Positions 8,173 through 17,633 are shown, numbered from the stretch's first letter. The stretch: 64,000 bases of DNA from Oscillospiraceae bacterium (GCA_902362965.1 CABIYQ010000003.1:62001-126000), one strand, 5' to 3'. Translations and numbers: made by a program. The notes: a model not told the origin generated them from the sequence alone.

Positions 8173-9039
8173 TTACTCATTATTCTGATTATTCTCGTTT
8201 CCGGAATCTGTTGGAGCTTCAACAGTAGCACCTATGTAAGAACTTACATCAAATAATGCTCCGGCGTCTGAAGCAACTTTTGGCAATTCGCCGTTCCATT
8301 TGTCAATAAATTCCATCATTATTACCTTATCTGTCAGCTGTCCGTTTTTAAGGTTATACGCTTCCGCTTCAGCCTTTGCTTTTTCAATAGTCTGTTCAGC
8401 TTCAACTTTGATTCTTGCCAGATCCTGTTCAGCCTTTAAAGCTTCCTGCTGTGCGGTCTGCTTTGCTTCAATAGCTTTATTGAATTCTTCTGAAAAGTCA
8501 AAATTTACAATATTGAAAACCTCTATTGAAAGTCCGTAAGGATTTATTTTCTGGGAAATAGCGTCCTCCATTTCAGTTGATACTGTAGCACGATTAGTGA
8601 TTAGCTGCTCCGCTGTATACTTTGCGGCAATGGATTTTACACATTCCTGTATTGCCGGATTTACTATTACATTTGTAAAATCAGTACCCACATTTTTGTA
8701 AATATCTGCCGAAGAAGATTTATTTACTCTGTAGTTAATTGATACTTTTGAGGAAATAGTCTGAAGATCCTTAGAAGCCGCATTTGATTCAACTTCCGTT
8801 TTCATAACTCTGTTGTCTATCTGAACTATCTGTGAAACAAAAGGCGCTTTAAAATGCAGCCCTTCTTCCAGAACGGTAGAGGATACCTTGCCCAGATTTA
8901 CAACGACTCCGGTATGTCCGGGTTGTATTACGGTAAAACAACTTAATCCTGCAATAAGCAAAACCAGTATTACCACAGCTATGATTATAATTCTTTTGAT
9001 AGATTTTGAACCTACGTTCACAACATTATTAGTATTCAT
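8173..9039 (-). CDS. SPFH/Band 7 (prohibitin/HflC-like) membrane protein
   Basis: A 288-aa protein with one N-terminal membrane helix (residues ~16-38, IIIIAVVILVLLIAGLSCF). An SPFH domain follows (VIQPGHTGVVVNLGKV...). A Glu/Ala/Lys-rich coiled coil comes next (about 190-235, EAKQTAQQEALKAEQDLARIKVEAEQ), then an acidic Asn-rich tail. The family forms oligomeric rings on membranes and modulates proteases or microdomains. There is no FtsH or NfeD gene nearby to suggest a partner. The start at 9039 has the ribosome binding site AAGGAG. It is transcribed divergently from the DUF2079 gene. Confidence 0.88.
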   Translation of the reverse strand: MNTNNVVNVGSKSIKRIIIIAVVILVLLIAGLSCFTVIQPGHTGVVVNLGKVSSTVLEEGLHFKAPFVSQIVQIDNRVMKTEVESNAASKDLQTISSKVSINYRVNKSSSADIYKNVGTDFTNVIVNPAIQECVKSIAAKYTAEQLITNRATVSTEMEDAISQKINPYGLSIEVFNIVNFDFSEEFNKAIEAKQTAQQEALKAEQDLARIKVEAEQTIEKAKAEAEAYNLKNGQLTDKVIMMEFIDKWNGELPKVASDAGALFDVSSYIGATVEAPTDSGNENNQNNE

Positions 9040-9069
9040 TTCTATTTCTCCTTAATATTTAATTTTTAA

Positions 9070-9133
9070 ATTATAACATATATCAATAAAAAAGTCAAAG
9101 TACTTGACAATATTTATTTAACTATGATAAAAT
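9070..9133. promoter_or_regulatory. Divergent sigma-A promoters for the SPFH and DUF2079 genes
   Basis: Minus strand: TTGACT (9093-9098) and TATAAT (9070-9075) with a 17-bp spacer drive the SPFH gene. Plus strand: TTGACA (9104-9109) and TAAAAT (9128-9133) with an 18-bp spacer drive the DUF2079 gene. The two -35 boxes are only 5 bp apart, so polymerase binding at one may exclude the other. Confidence 0.75.
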
Positions 9134-9168
9134 AAAATTGTATATTTTTAATAAAGAAAGGAAAAGTT

Positions 9169-11097
9169 ATGGACAAACAAATTGACAATTCTGAATTTAA
9201 TGATTCTTCTGAAATTCAGGAATCATTAAATCTTCCGGTTGAAAATGAAACCGGACCTATTCCCGATCCTGAAGATTTAACTCTATCTAACGGAATAAAC
9301 GACCCAGAAGAATTAACCGAAGAAGAACCTAAACCGCCCCTGAAGGAAATTGTTAAAGACCTTCTGATAAAACGAGGATATGAAGGAAGTATTGTAAGAC
9401 TTCTTATAGCATGGCTATCCATTGCATTTTATGAAATTGTTACAGTAAAGGAAAGCTTCACCACTTTTGAATTCTTTACCGCAATTAGATTTCCTGTTTA
9501 TATCTTATATATAATAGGTATATTTATTATACTGAGCATTATAAACAAGCCCAAGCTTGACAAATGTCTGCTTATTCTGGTCACACTGGCTTACGGCTGC
9601 TATGCAATTGCTCAGGACGACAGCTTCTACTTTACAATAGGCGGATGCGTTATTATCGGTATTGTATGTACCTATTGTGTAGGCACATGGATAAAAGTAA
9701 GACTAAAAAAAGCTCCTACTATTATTATAATCGCTGTTTTAGGTCTGCTTTTTACTCTATTTACAGGAATACTTACTTCACTTAATCACTTAAGACACTG
9801 GTCAGCGTGCTACGATTTCGGCATTTTCTCACAAATGTATGAATATATGAAAGAAACCGGACTTCCGCTTACAACCTGTGAACGTGATGAGCTCTTAAGC
9901 CATTTTTCCGTACATTTCTCCCCTATATATTATATACTTCTTCCGATTTATATGATCTTCCCGACGCCTGTTACTTTACTTATGTGTCAGGCGGCAGTAA
10001 TTGCCAGCGGACTTATTCCGCTTTATCTGCTTTGCAGAAAGTACAAACTTTCCAATCCTGCAATAATTCTCTTCTCATTATGCTATGTACTTCTCCCGTC
10101 TATGTCAAACGGCTGCTTTTTCTTTTTCCACGAAAATAAATTCTTAGCGCCACTGGTTCTATGGCTGGCATATGCACTTGAAAAAAATAAATGGATTCCC
10201 GTTATAGTCTGCGCTTTGCTCGTAATGTCGGTAAAAGAAGACGCTCCGGTCTATGTTGCAGTTCTCGGACTGTATTTTCTTCTTTCCAAACGTTCCCCCA
10301 AAAAAGGAATTGTTATTATGATACTGGCAATAATTTATTTCTTTACTGCAACCTACTGTATAAACAAATTCGGTTCCGGAACGCTTAATGACAGATTTAA
10401 CAACTTCTTCTATGACGGTTCTGACAGCTTCTTAACCATTATAAAAGCTGTTATTATGAATCCTATGTATACTCTTTACGAATGCTTTAATGAAGACAGA
10501 ATAAAATTCTTCCTGCAAATGCTTGTCCCTCTGGGATTTATACCGTTTATGATAAAAAAACCGTCAAAACTTGTTCTTCTGATCCCGTTTATAATGTTCA
10601 ATCTTATGGGTGATTATTCATATCTTCACGACATAGGATATCAATATACCTATGGCAGCGCAGCATTTTTAATTTATCTTATGGTTCTCAACTATGCTGA
10701 ACTCAAACCCGGATTCAGAAATAAAGTACTTGCAATTGCCGCAGCTTCATCAATCTTTATGTTTATGGGCAATACCTACCATAGGACGGAAGATTTTAAA
10801 CGATATAAAGACGACAAGCAAACAACAGAGAAAATTGACAATGCTCTGGAATTGATCCCTAAAGATTCATCAATTGCAGCTTCAACATTCCTTGTTCCGG
10901 CACTGTATGACTGCCGTGAGGTTTATGAATTAGACACTACAAAGCACAGAGATTCCGTTGAATATATTGTGATTGATTTAAGATATTCATCAGATTCATA
11001 TTCCGCAGATAATTATATAAATGATCCAAATTATGAAATAGTTGCCAACGAGCCGGGCTGTGTTGTTATATTCAAAAATCTAACAATTAATTCATAA
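9169..11097 (+). CDS. DUF2079 polytopic membrane protein
   Basis: A 642-aa integral membrane protein. The first ~65 residues are cytosolic, acidic and Pro/Glu-rich. About twelve hydrophobic helices follow. The stretch LRHWSACYDFGIFSQMYEYM near residues 205-225 and the next HFSVHFSPIYYILLP are hallmarks of DUF2079, a family related to GT-C-fold glycosyltransferases. A sugar or lipid-linked transfer role is therefore only a guess. The last ~110 residues form a soluble domain. It is followed by a terminator and is probably monocistronic. The glycogen synthase gene comes next but has its own promoter. Confidence 0.82.
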   Translation: MDKQIDNSEFNDSSEIQESLNLPVENETGPIPDPEDLTLSNGINDPEELTEEEPKPPLKEIVKDLLIKRGYEGSIVRLLIAWLSIAFYEIVTVKESFTTFEFFTAIRFPVYILYIIGIFIILSIINKPKLDKCLLILVTLAYGCYAIAQDDSFYFTIGGCVIIGIVCTYCVGTWIKVRLKKAPTIIIIAVLGLLFTLFTGILTSLNHLRHWSACYDFGIFSQMYEYMKETGLPLTTCERDELLSHFSVHFSPIYYILLPIYMIFPTPVTLLMCQAAVIASGLIPLYLLCRKYKLSNPAIILFSLCYVLLPSMSNGCFFFFHENKFLAPLVLWLAYALEKNKWIPVIVCALLVMSVKEDAPVYVAVLGLYFLLSKRSPKKGIVIMILAIIYFFTATYCINKFGSGTLNDRFNNFFYDGSDSFLTIIKAVIMNPMYTLYECFNEDRIKFFLQMLVPLGFIPFMIKKPSKLVLLIPFIMFNLMGDYSYLHDIGYQYTYGSAAFLIYLMVLNYAELKPGFRNKVLAIAAASSIFMFMGNTYHRTEDFKRYKDDKQTTEKIDNALELIPKDSSIAASTFLVPALYDCREVYELDTTKHRDSVEYIVIDLRYSSDSYSADNYINDPNYEIVANEPGCVVIFKNLTINS

Positions 11098-11103
11098 TGA
11101 TTT

Positions 11104-11138
11104 AAAAGTCCCTGAATAAATCTCAGGGACTTTTTTTG
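11104..11138 (+). terminator. Rho-independent terminator of the DUF2079 gene
   Basis: Arms AAAAGTCCCTGA and TCAGGGACTTTT with a 7-nt loop, followed by a T run. Confidence 0.92.
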
Positions 11139-11189
11139 TTAGTTTTACACAAATTTTCAAAAAAATACATATAATTTTTTGATATTCTA

Positions 11190-11218
11190 TTGACTGTTAA
11201 ATCATATAATATTATAAT
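11190..11218 (+). promoter_or_regulatory. glgA promoter
   Basis: TTGACT (11190-11195), 17-bp spacer, TATAAT (11213-11218), about 45 nt upstream of the glgA start. Confidence 0.75.
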
Positions 11219-11261
11219 AGTAATAGAACCTCAGCTAAAATAAAAAGAGGAGGAAAATTTA

Positions 11262-12710
11262 ATGAAAAAAATTTTGTTTGCAGCGTCAGAATGCGTACCC
11301 TTTATCAAAACAGGCGGACTTGCAGATGTTGTAGGCGCATTGCCTAAAATGTTTAACAAGAACGAATTTGATGTAAGAGTTATTCTTCCAAGTTATACTT
11401 GTATTCCGTGGGAATTCAGAAGTAACTTTAAATATGTTCACCACTTCTACATGGATATGGGACAGATGAATTTTCGTCCTCATGTAGGAATAATGCAGTA
11501 TGAATACGATGGAGTAACATATTATTTTGTAGATAATGAAGATTATTTTAAAAATGATGCTCCTTACGGCTCAACACTGTATGATATTGAAAAATTCATT
11601 TTTTTCTCTAAAGCAGTACTGGCAATTATGCCTGTTATTGATTTCAAACCGGATATTATTCATTGTCACGACTGGCAAACCGGCTTGATTCCCGTATTTT
11701 TAAAAACCTTGTATAAGGATAATCCCTTCTACTGGGGAACCAAAACAGTAATGACAATTCACAATCTAAAATTCCAGGGGATATGGGATATTAAAACCTT
11801 TAAAAAGTTTACAAATCTTCCGGCAGATGTTTTTACTCCGGATAAATTGGAATTTAAAAAAGATGCCAATATGTTAAAGGGCGGTCTTGTTTACGCAGAT
11901 TACATTACAACAGTCAGCAATACTTATGCACATGAAATACAAACTCCTTACTATGGCGAAGGTCTGGACGGTCTGCTTCGTGCAAGACATCTCCAGCTGA
12001 GGGGAATTTTAAACGGTATTGACTACAATGTTTACAATCCGGAAACTGATGATAAGATTTTTCAAAAATATACAATTAAAAATTTTGAAATTAAAAAAGC
12101 TGAAAATAAGCTGAAACTTCAGGAAGAACTAGGTCTTCCTCAGGATAAAAATAAATTCATGATCGCAATAATTTCACGTCTTACAGATCAAAAAGGTCTT
12201 GACCTTGTAAACAACATGATTGAACGTATTGCAGATAAACATACGCAATTTGTTGTTTTAGGCACAGGTGAAGCTAGATATGAAAATATATTCAAACATT
12301 TCCAATGGAAATATCCTGATAGGGTTTCAGCAAATATTTACTTTTCCGATGAACGTGCACATAGAATATATGCAGCCGCAGACGCTATGCTAGTTCCTTC
12401 AAGATTTGAACCCTGCGGACTCACGCAGCTGATTGCTTTAAGATACGGAACAATACCAATTGTCAGAGAAACGGGCGGTCTTAAAGATACAGTTGTTCCA
12501 TACAATGAATTTGAAAATTACGGTACCGGCTTCTCATTTACAAACTACAATGCAAATGATATGCTGAATGTAATTAACTACGCAAAATCTGTATATTTCA
12601 ATTACCGTGAAAACTGGAATCAAATTATAAAAAGAGGCATGGAAACTGACTTTTCATGGGGTAGCTCCGCACTTCAATATGAAGGAATGTACAAGTGGCT
12701 CAGTCAATAA
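11262..12710 (+). CDS. glgA: Glycogen synthase (ADP-glucose type, GT5)
   Basis: GlgA (482 aa) transfers glucose from ADP-glucose to the growing alpha-1,4-glucan. The N-terminal KTGGLADVVGALPK motif (residues 16-29) binds the ADP-glucose phosphate. IHCHDWQTGLIP and TIHNLKFQG are typical GT5 segments. The C-terminal half carries the catalytic region PSRFEPCGLTQLIALRYGTIPIVRETGGL near residues 380-408. Length is normal. The ATG at 11262 follows AGAGGAGG. No other glycogen genes (glgB, C, D, P) are adjacent, so the rest of the pathway must be elsewhere. Confidence 0.95.
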   Translation: MKKILFAASECVPFIKTGGLADVVGALPKMFNKNEFDVRVILPSYTCIPWEFRSNFKYVHHFYMDMGQMNFRPHVGIMQYEYDGVTYYFVDNEDYFKNDAPYGSTLYDIEKFIFFSKAVLAIMPVIDFKPDIIHCHDWQTGLIPVFLKTLYKDNPFYWGTKTVMTIHNLKFQGIWDIKTFKKFTNLPADVFTPDKLEFKKDANMLKGGLVYADYITTVSNTYAHEIQTPYYGEGLDGLLRARHLQLRGILNGIDYNVYNPETDDKIFQKYTIKNFEIKKAENKLKLQEELGLPQDKNKFMIAIISRLTDQKGLDLVNNMIERIADKHTQFVVLGTGEARYENIFKHFQWKYPDRVSANIYFSDERAHRIYAAADAMLVPSRFEPCGLTQLIALRYGTIPIVRETGGLKDTVVPYNEFENYGTGFSFTNYNANDMLNVINYAKSVYFNYRENWNQIIKRGMETDFSWGSSALQYEGMYKWLSQ

Positions 12711-12765
12711 AGCATTGAGTTTTTATTTAATGTTCATTTTCTTTAAAGTTTTATCGAATATATGC

Positions 12766-12835
12766 TATGCAATAAAAAATAATTATTCTATACCGCCTCA
12801 GTTTGTGTTTTATACATAAACTGAGGCATTGCATA
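12766..12835. repeat. Nested inverted repeat downstream of glgA
   Basis: Inner arms GCCTCAGTTT (12795-12804) and AAACTGAGGC (12818-12827) are perfect. Outer arms TATGCAAT (12766-12773) and ATTGCATA (12828-12835) also pair, with a 21-nt bulge on the left only. There is no clear T run after it. It may be the glgA 3' end, a small structured RNA or a remnant of a mobile repeat. The rest of 12711-12931 holds no gene. Confidence 0.5.
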
Positions 12836-12931
12836 TGTACAGGAAATTTATCTTTTTGACAACGTTATCTTAACTAATTTATATTTTCAGTGTAAAAACA
12901 TAATATTCTTTACTATAATTATTGTAAAAAT

Positions 12932-12975
12932 AAAAGCCTTGTAAACTACGTATTTACGCAATTTACAAAGCTTTT
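12932..12975 (-). terminator. Terminator of the tRNA operon
   Basis: On the minus strand, directly after the CCA end of tRNA-Cys, AAAGC and TTTGTAAA pair with TTTACAA and GGCTTT across a long loop, and a T-rich tract follows. Confidence 0.75.
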
Positions 12976-12977
12976 GG

Positions 12978-13048
12978 AGGCGCCACCCAGATTTGAACTG
13001 GGGATCAGGGTGTTGCAGACCCACGCCTTACCACTTGGCTATAGCGCC
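12978..13048 (-). tRNA. tRNA-Cys (GCA)
   Basis: Acceptor arms GGCGCTA and TGGCGCC pair, with discriminator U as expected for Cys. The anticodon loop CTGCAAC gives GCA. The T loop is TTCAAAT. A CCA end is encoded next to it (12975-12977). It is the last gene of a four-tRNA operon. Confidence 0.95.
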
Positions 13049-13057
13049 GTCACATGG

Positions 13058-13130
13058 AGCGGATTACGAGGCTCGAACTCGCTACCTCCACCTTGGCAAG
13101 GTGGCGCTCTACCAGATGAGCTAAATCCGC
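13058..13130 (-). tRNA. tRNA-Gly (GCC)
   Basis: Acceptor arms GCGGATT and AATCCGC pair. The anticodon stem-loop reads CCACCTTGCCAAGGTGG with anticodon GCC. The T loop is TTCGAGC. CCA is encoded at 13055-13057. Confidence 0.96.
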
Positions 13131-13139
13131 ATATGTTGG

Positions 13140-13213
13140 CGACCTGGATGGGAGTCGAACCCACGACCTCTAGCGTGACAGGCTAGCGTTCTAACCAACT
13201 GAACTACCAGGCC
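13140..13213 (-). tRNA. tRNA-Asp (GTC)
   Basis: Acceptor arms GGCCTGG and CCAGGTC pair (one G-T), with discriminator G as expected for Asp. The anticodon loop CTGTCAC gives GTC. CCA is encoded at 13137-13139. Confidence 0.96.
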
Positions 13214-13220
13214 ATAATGG

Positions 13221-13293
13221 TGGGAACAATAGGGCTCGAACCTATGACCCTCTGCTTGTAAGGCAGATGCTCTCCCAGCTGAGCTATGCTCCC
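13221..13293 (-). tRNA. tRNA-Val (TAC)
   Basis: Acceptor arms GGGAGCA and TGTTCCC pair. The anticodon loop CTTACAA gives TAC, and the T loop is TTCGAGC. CCA is encoded at 13218-13220. It is the first gene of the tRNA operon, 40 bp downstream of the promoter's -10 box. Confidence 0.96.
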
Positions 13294-13332
13294 AATTTTG
13301 ACCAACATCAATTATCTCATGCAACGTTATTA

Positions 13333-13361
13333 ATTATACACTATATTTTTTTATTTGTCAA
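13333..13361 (-). promoter_or_regulatory. Consensus promoter of the tRNA operon
   Basis: Minus strand: TTGACA (13356-13361), exactly 17 bp, TATAAT (13333-13338). Both hexamers match consensus fully, as expected for a stable RNA promoter. Confidence 0.93.
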
Positions 13362-13369
13362 TACCTTTT

Positions 13370-14251
13370 TTAAAATTTTTTTAAATTTTTTATATCCAGT
13401 ATTTCTTTTGAAGAAAAGCTGTATATTTTATTACAAAAATTGCAGCATACCTCAGTAATTTCCTGTTCTCTTGCCATACTTTCAAGCTCTTTGCTGTTTA
13501 ATCCTGAAAGAATACGCTGTGTTCTCTCAAGGCTGCAATCGCATTTGTAAACCGGTTCATTACTGTCCAGAATATTCGGTTCCAGACCTTCTAAAAGATC
13601 AAGTGCAATTTCTTCCGCTGATTTTCCCGACATAAACAATTCTGTCACTGATTTGATTTCACTGATATTTTTTTCAATAACTGAAATGCAGTTTTCATCT
13701 GCAAACGGAAGAAGCTGTACTAAAAATCCTCCTGCACATTTTACTGACAAGTCAGGATTGACCAGTACGCCAAGTCCGCACACTGTAGGAACTTGCTCGC
13801 TGGATACAAAATAATTTGCTATATCCTCCCCTATTTCTCCCGATATTATCGGAACCATACCGCAATAAGGTTCTTTCAGACCAAGATCCTTTGAAACTGT
13901 TAAAGTTCCGTTTGTACCGACTGCTCCGGAAACATCAAGCTTTCCAATACTGTTCAGAGGAATTTCCACCACAGGATTCTGCACATAACATTTTACATTT
14001 CCCATTCCATCCGCTACTGCAATAAGCATTCCGGCAGGACCGCCGCCGTCAATTTTTACAGTTACCGAATCTTTTTTTCCTTTTAATCCATATCCCATCA
14101 TTGACGCTGCAATAGAAAGTCTGCCGAGAGCAGCAGTGACCACCGCACTTGTTTTATGAATACTTTCAATTTTATTAACTATATCTGTTGCGTCTAAAAC
14201 CATTGATACAACAGAAGCGTCTTTTGATATAGCTCTTTTTAAAATTCCCAT
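13370..14251 (-). CDS. hslO: Redox-regulated chaperone Hsp33
   Basis: Hsp33 (293 aa) is a cytosolic holdase that is switched on by oxidation. The zinc-binding CxC...CxxC switch is present at the C-terminus (CDC near residue 245 and CNFC about 30 residues later). The N-terminal fold has AVVTAALGRLSIAASMMG and GGGPAGMLIAVADGMGNVKCYV. I place the start at the ATG at 14251 (MGILKRAISKDAS). It has the GGAG ribosome binding site and lies 1 nt after the stop of the methyltransferase gene. A longer reading to 14290 would overlap that gene by 38 nt. It is the third gene of yerC-methyltransferase-hslO. Confidence 0.94.
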   Translation of the reverse strand: MGILKRAISKDASVVSMVLDATDIVNKIESIHKTSAVVTAALGRLSIAASMMGYGLKGKKDSVTVKIDGGGPAGMLIAVADGMGNVKCYVQNPVVEIPLNSIGKLDVSGAVGTNGTLTVSKDLGLKEPYCGMVPIISGEIGEDIANYFVSSEQVPTVCGLGVLVNPDLSVKCAGGFLVQLLPFADENCISVIEKNISEIKSVTELFMSGKSAEEIALDLLEGLEPNILDSNEPVYKCDCSLERTQRILSGLNSKELESMAREQEITEVCCNFCNKIYSFSSKEILDIKNLKKF

Positions 14252-14252
14252 T

Positions 14253-15008
14253 TTACACTCCTTTGCGAACAGCAAAAACTGCCCTTTCACTGTTTAGTCT
14301 TACAGGTTCAAAGCTGTCATCGTCATAAATACCAAGTATTTCAAATCCGGTATCTATTAATGCACTTTCTACATCACCTAAAGGATATGCCGTTTCCTGA
14401 AAGCTTTCAGAATACCTCAGATATTTGTCATTCTCAGGCACAAAAAAGTCCAGGTCAATATTGACCGTACTGTTTTGACAGCTATTCTGCCAAACACAGT
14501 AAACCTCATCTGCGTCATAAATAAATGTATGCTCACCCAGCACTGTTTTATGCTTATATTCTGTATTTATATCAAATAAAAATAATCCTCCGGGTTCAGT
14601 AAACATAAAAACTTTTCTGAAAACAGTGCATAAATCCTTAAAGTTCTTAAGATGGTTTAAACTGTCCAGAGCACAGACTGTTATATCAGCATTTCCAAAC
14701 AGATCCAACTCCCGCATATCCTGACATACATATTGTATATTCTTCTGATGTTCAATCTTTTTATTCATAGCAATTCCAAGCATTTCCGGAGAATTGTCTA
14801 CAGCAATTATATCATACCCCAAATTATCCAGCTCCTCTGACAAGCTTCCTGTACCGCACGCTAAATCCAAAAGCAAACCGCCTTGTTTACCGTCATGCCG
14901 CTTTATAAGTTCGTCAAAATATAAGGCACGCTTTTTATAATCAATATTAGCGGTAAGAACATCATAAAATTCAGCAAAAACACCATAGCTTTTAATCATT
15001 TTTATCAT
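14253..15008 (-). CDS. Class I SAM-dependent methyltransferase
   Basis: A 251-aa methyltransferase. The SAM-binding motif LLDLACGTGSL is near residues 45-55, followed by the acidic IIAVDNSPEMLGIA motif and ADITVCALDSLNHL. The substrate cannot be read from the sequence. Relatives in Firmicutes are usually annotated only as class I methyltransferases. Two starts are possible, 15008 (MIKMIKSYG) and 14999 (MIKSYG). The first overlaps the yerC end by 17 nt. The AAAGG site is very close to the first and well spaced for the second. It is translationally coupled to hslO downstream. Confidence 0.85.
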   Translation of the reverse strand: MIKMIKSYGVFAEFYDVLTANIDYKKRALYFDELIKRHDGKQGGLLLDLACGTGSLSEELDNLGYDIIAVDNSPEMLGIAMNKKIEHQKNIQYVCQDMRELDLFGNADITVCALDSLNHLKNFKDLCTVFRKVFMFTEPGGLFLFDINTEYKHKTVLGEHTFIYDADEVYCVWQNSCQNSTVNIDLDFFVPENDKYLRYSESFQETAYPLGDVESALIDTGFEILGIYDDDSFEPVRLNSERAVFAVRKGV

Positions 15009-15297
15009 TTCCTTTATTCATACGTTCGAATACTATGCTATATCCGTCGCACCCATAATTCAAAGAACGATTAACACGGCTGATGGTAGCGGTACTTGCG
15101 CCGGTTGCAGCAACAATATCATTATATACATGATGCTCGCTAAGCATTTTTGCTACCTGAAGTCTTTGTGATAGCGCTTTAAGTTCCAGCACTGTACATA
15201 AATCTTCAAAAAAATTATAGCATTCTTCTTTAGTTTCAAGGCACAATACAGCGTCAAATAAATCGTCCATTGCCTTATCTTTTAATTTATTATTCAC
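14992..15297 (-). CDS. YerC/TrpR-superfamily DNA-binding protein
   Basis: A 101-aa protein of the YerC/YecD family, a TrpR-like helix-turn-helix group. Helical pairs run through LETKEECYNFFEDLCTVLELKALSQRLQVAKML. The recognition region is IVAATGASTATISRVNRSLNYG (about 65-86). The start codon is GTG at 15297, with a GGAGG site 7 nt upstream. Such proteins are found widely in Firmicutes without a settled target. It is not near the trp operon here, so a role in tryptophan control should not be assumed. Confidence 0.85.
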   Translation of the reverse strand: MNNKLKDKAMDDLFDAVLCLETKEECYNFFEDLCTVLELKALSQRLQVAKMLSEHHVYNDIVAATGASTATISRVNRSLNYGCDGYSIVFERMNKGNDKND

Positions 15298-15331
15298 AGG
15301 CGTTCCTCCATTAATAATATCTGCTTTTTTT

Positions 15332-15360
15332 ATTTTAGCACATTACAATGTAAAAGTAAA
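15332..15360 (-). promoter_or_regulatory. yerC operon promoter
   Basis: Minus strand: TTTACT (15355-15360), 17-bp spacer, TAAAAT (15332-15337), 35 bp upstream of the GTG start. Confidence 0.6.
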
Positions 15361-15384
15361 GAGTATAAAAATTTTTTTATAAAT

Positions 15385-15412
15385 AAAAAGCGGACATTAT
15401 CGTCCGCTTTAA
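15385..15412 (-). terminator. glnN terminator
   Basis: Arms AAAGCGGAC (15387-15395) and GTCCGCTTT (15402-15410) with a 6-nt loop, followed by T-rich sequence on the minus strand. Confidence 0.85.
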
Positions 15413-15428
15413 TTTTTATTATTCTTAA

Positions 15429-17525
15429 TTAAACTGTAAACAGTAAGTCAGTATAAGTTGGAATCGGCCAGTATTTTTCAGGAACGTTCATTTCAAGCTC
15501 ATCAGCAATAGCACGCAGATTCTGCATATCTGCAAATACTTCATCTCTGTAATACCTAGCCAGTGATTCAGCTGAATCCTCATGATCCTTTGAAGCAATT
15601 CTCTTGGAATCAAGAGTATCAATAGCTTCATAAAGTGAAGCAGTCAAACCTGAAAGTTTATTAGCAAGTGATTTTTCAAGTGAACTGTCGATTCCGGCAT
15701 TCTCTTTTGACACTACAGAATCACACATGATCTTTGTATATTCAAGAGCCGCAGGAGCAATAAGCTTCTTAGCCATATCAAGCATTGTCAAAGCTTCGAT
15801 ATTAATAACCTTACTATAATTTTCCAAAAGAATTTCTTTTCTTGATTCAATTTCAGTCTTTGAATAAACCTTAAATTTTTCAAACATTGAAACATACTTT
15901 TCATCTGTATAATGCGGAAGTGCGTCAACAGTAGAAACAAGGTTAGGAAGTCCTCTGTTTATAGCCTCGTCAATCCATTCGTCCGAATAGCCGTTGCCAT
16001 TGAAAATAACTCTCTTATGTTCTTTAATAGTTTTTACCAGAAGCTTTTTAAGAGCTGATTTAAAGTCATCGGCTTTTTCAAGTTCATCTGCAAATTCGCT
16101 GAGAACCTGTGCTACAATTGTATTCATCATAACGTTTGTACAGGAAATTGAATCAGCTGAACCAAGCATTCTGAATTCAAATTTGTTTCCTGTAAACGCA
16201 AACGGAGAAGTTCTGTTTCTGTCAGTTGCATCCTTAGGGAAATTAGGAAGTGCGTCAACGCCGATTTCAAACGTCTTATCTGAATTTTCAGCAACAGAAG
16301 TACCGTTTTCAATAGCATCAAGTATTGCCTGAAGCTCATCACCGACAAACATTGAAATAATAGCAGGTGGAGCTTCATTAGCACCGAGTCTGTGGTCATT
16401 TCCTGCGGAAGCAGCAGAAATTCTAAGCAACGGAGCATACTCGTCAACACCCTTGATAATTGCGCAAAGGAAAGTCAAAAACTGCATATTTTCCATCGGA
16501 GTATCGCCCGGATCAAGAAGATTCTGACCGTCATTGGACGAAATTGACCAGTTATTATGCTTACCTGAACCGTTTACACCTGCAAAAGGCTTTTCATGAA
16601 GAAGGCAAACCAAACCATGCTTTAAAGCAACCTTCTTCATAATCTCCATAGTAAGCTGATTATGGTCAGCAGCAATGTTAGATGTAGTAAATACCGGTGC
16701 AAGCTCATGCTGTGCCGGAGCAACTTCGTTATGTTTTGTTTTAGCATAAATACCAAGCTTCCAGAGTTCACAGTCAAGATCCTTCATAAAGTCAGATACT
16801 CTCTGCTTGATATTGCCAAAATAATGATCCTCCAGTTCCTGTCCCTTAGGAGCCATAGCACCGAACAGAGTTCTGCCTGTAAGCATAAGATCTTTTCTCT
16901 GATCATAGTATTTTTTGTCAACAAGGAAATATTCCTGTTCCGGACCTACCGTTGTCGTAACTCTTGTAGCTGTTGTATTTCCGAAGAGCTTAAGGATTCT
17001 CAAAGCCTGTTCATTTACGACTTCCATTGAACGCAGAAGAGGAGTTTTCTTATCAAGGATTTCACCGGTATATGAGCAAAAAGCTGTAGGAATATATAAT
17101 GTATTGTCTTTAACAAAAGCGTTTGAAGTAGGATCCCACGCCGTATAGCCTCTTGCTTCAAATGTTGCCCTCAATCCGCCGGATGGAAACGAAGACGCAT
17201 CAGGCTCGCCCTTTACAAGCTCTTTACCGGAAAATTCAAGAATAATATTGCCGTCCTCTGTAGGAGTGATAAAAGCGTCATGCTTTTCAGCAGTAATGCC
17301 TGTCATAGGCTGAAACCAGTGAGTATAATGCGTAGCGCCTTTTTCAATTGCCCAGTCCTTCATGGCATTTGCAACGACATTTGCAACATCATCATCAAGA
17401 GCAATACCAAATTTTTTTGTATTCATAACAGATTTATAAATGTTTTTAGGTAATCTGTCTCTCATCACCTTATCGCTGAATACATTACAACCAAAATAAT
17501 CTGCTACTGTCTGAACTTCTGACAT
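15429..17525 (-). CDS. glnN: Glutamine synthetase type III
   Basis: GSIII (698 aa) makes glutamine from glutamate, ammonia and ATP. The size (~700 aa against ~450 for type I) and the sequence are diagnostic. [20 protein letters not shown], the [13 protein letters not shown] catalytic segment and [12 protein letters not shown] are typical of GSIII. I choose the ATG at 17525 ([13 protein letters not shown]), just after an AAAGGAGG site. An upstream in-frame ATG would translate through the leader hairpin and is rejected. It is monocistronic between its own promoter and terminator. Expression is probably attenuated through its leader. Confidence 0.95.
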   Translation of the reverse strand: MSEVQTVADYFGCNVFSDKVMRDRLPKNIYKSVMNTKKFGIALDDDVANVVANAMKDWAIEKGATHYTHWFQPMTGITAEKHDAFITPTEDGNIILEFSGKELVKGEPDASSFPSGGLRATFEARGYTAWDPTSNAFVKDNTLYIPTAFCSYTGEILDKKTPLLRSMEVVNEQALRILKLFGNTTATRVTTTVGPEQEYFLVDKKYYDQRKDLMLTGRTLFGAMAPKGQELEDHYFGNIKQRVSDFMKDLDCELWKLGIYAKTKHNEVAPAQHELAPVFTTSNIAADHNQLTMEIMKKVALKHGLVCLLHEKPFAGVNGSGKHNNWSISSNDGQNLLDPGDTPMENMQFLTFLCAIIKGVDEYAPLLRISAASAGNDHRLGANEAPPAIISMFVGDELQAILDAIENGTSVAENSDKTFEIGVDALPNFPKDATDRNRTSPFAFTGNKFEFRMLGSADSISCTNVMMNTIVAQVLSEFADELEKADDFKSALKKLLVKTIKEHKRVIFNGNGYSDEWIDEAINRGLPNLVSTVDALPHYTDEKYVSMFEKFKVYSKTEIESRKEILLENYSKVINIEALTMLDMAKKLIAPAALEYTKIMCDSVVSKENAGIDSSLEKSLANKLSGLTASLYEAIDTLDSKRIASKDHEDSAESLARYYRDEVFADMQNLRAIADELEMNVPEKYWPIPTYTDLLFTV

Positions 17526-17540
17526 AAGAAAATCCTCCTT

Positions 17541-17600
17541 TAAAAATAAAAGACGCTTCAGCAGTATATACATATTTTATTACTGCCGAAACGCCATTGT
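17541..17600 (-). promoter_or_regulatory. Terminator-like attenuator hairpin in the glnN leader
   Basis: On the minus strand, GGCGTTTCGGCAGTA pairs with TACTGCTGAAGCGTC (13 or more pairs, including G-U). The stem is followed by a U-rich tract that runs straight into the glnN ribosome binding site. It lies about 30-75 nt after the predicted transcription start and before the start codon, as expected of a transcription attenuator. Confidence 0.65.
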
Positions 17601-17633
17601 TTCAAAATCATTTTATATTAAATTGATGTATTT

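Noticed and set aside
12857..12886. Plus-strand promoter-like pair TTGACA and TATATT, 18 bp apart
   Set aside because: It points into the minus-strand tRNA operon with no gene downstream. The match is probably chance in AT-rich DNA.
12974..13324. Open frames on both strands across the tRNA cluster
   Set aside because: They are translations of four well-formed tRNA genes. Such frames are a common annotation error.
14992..15297. The TrpR-like YerC protein as the trp operon repressor
   Set aside because: The YerC family is distinct from TrpR, the gene is 19 kb from the trp genes, and those are controlled by a T-box.
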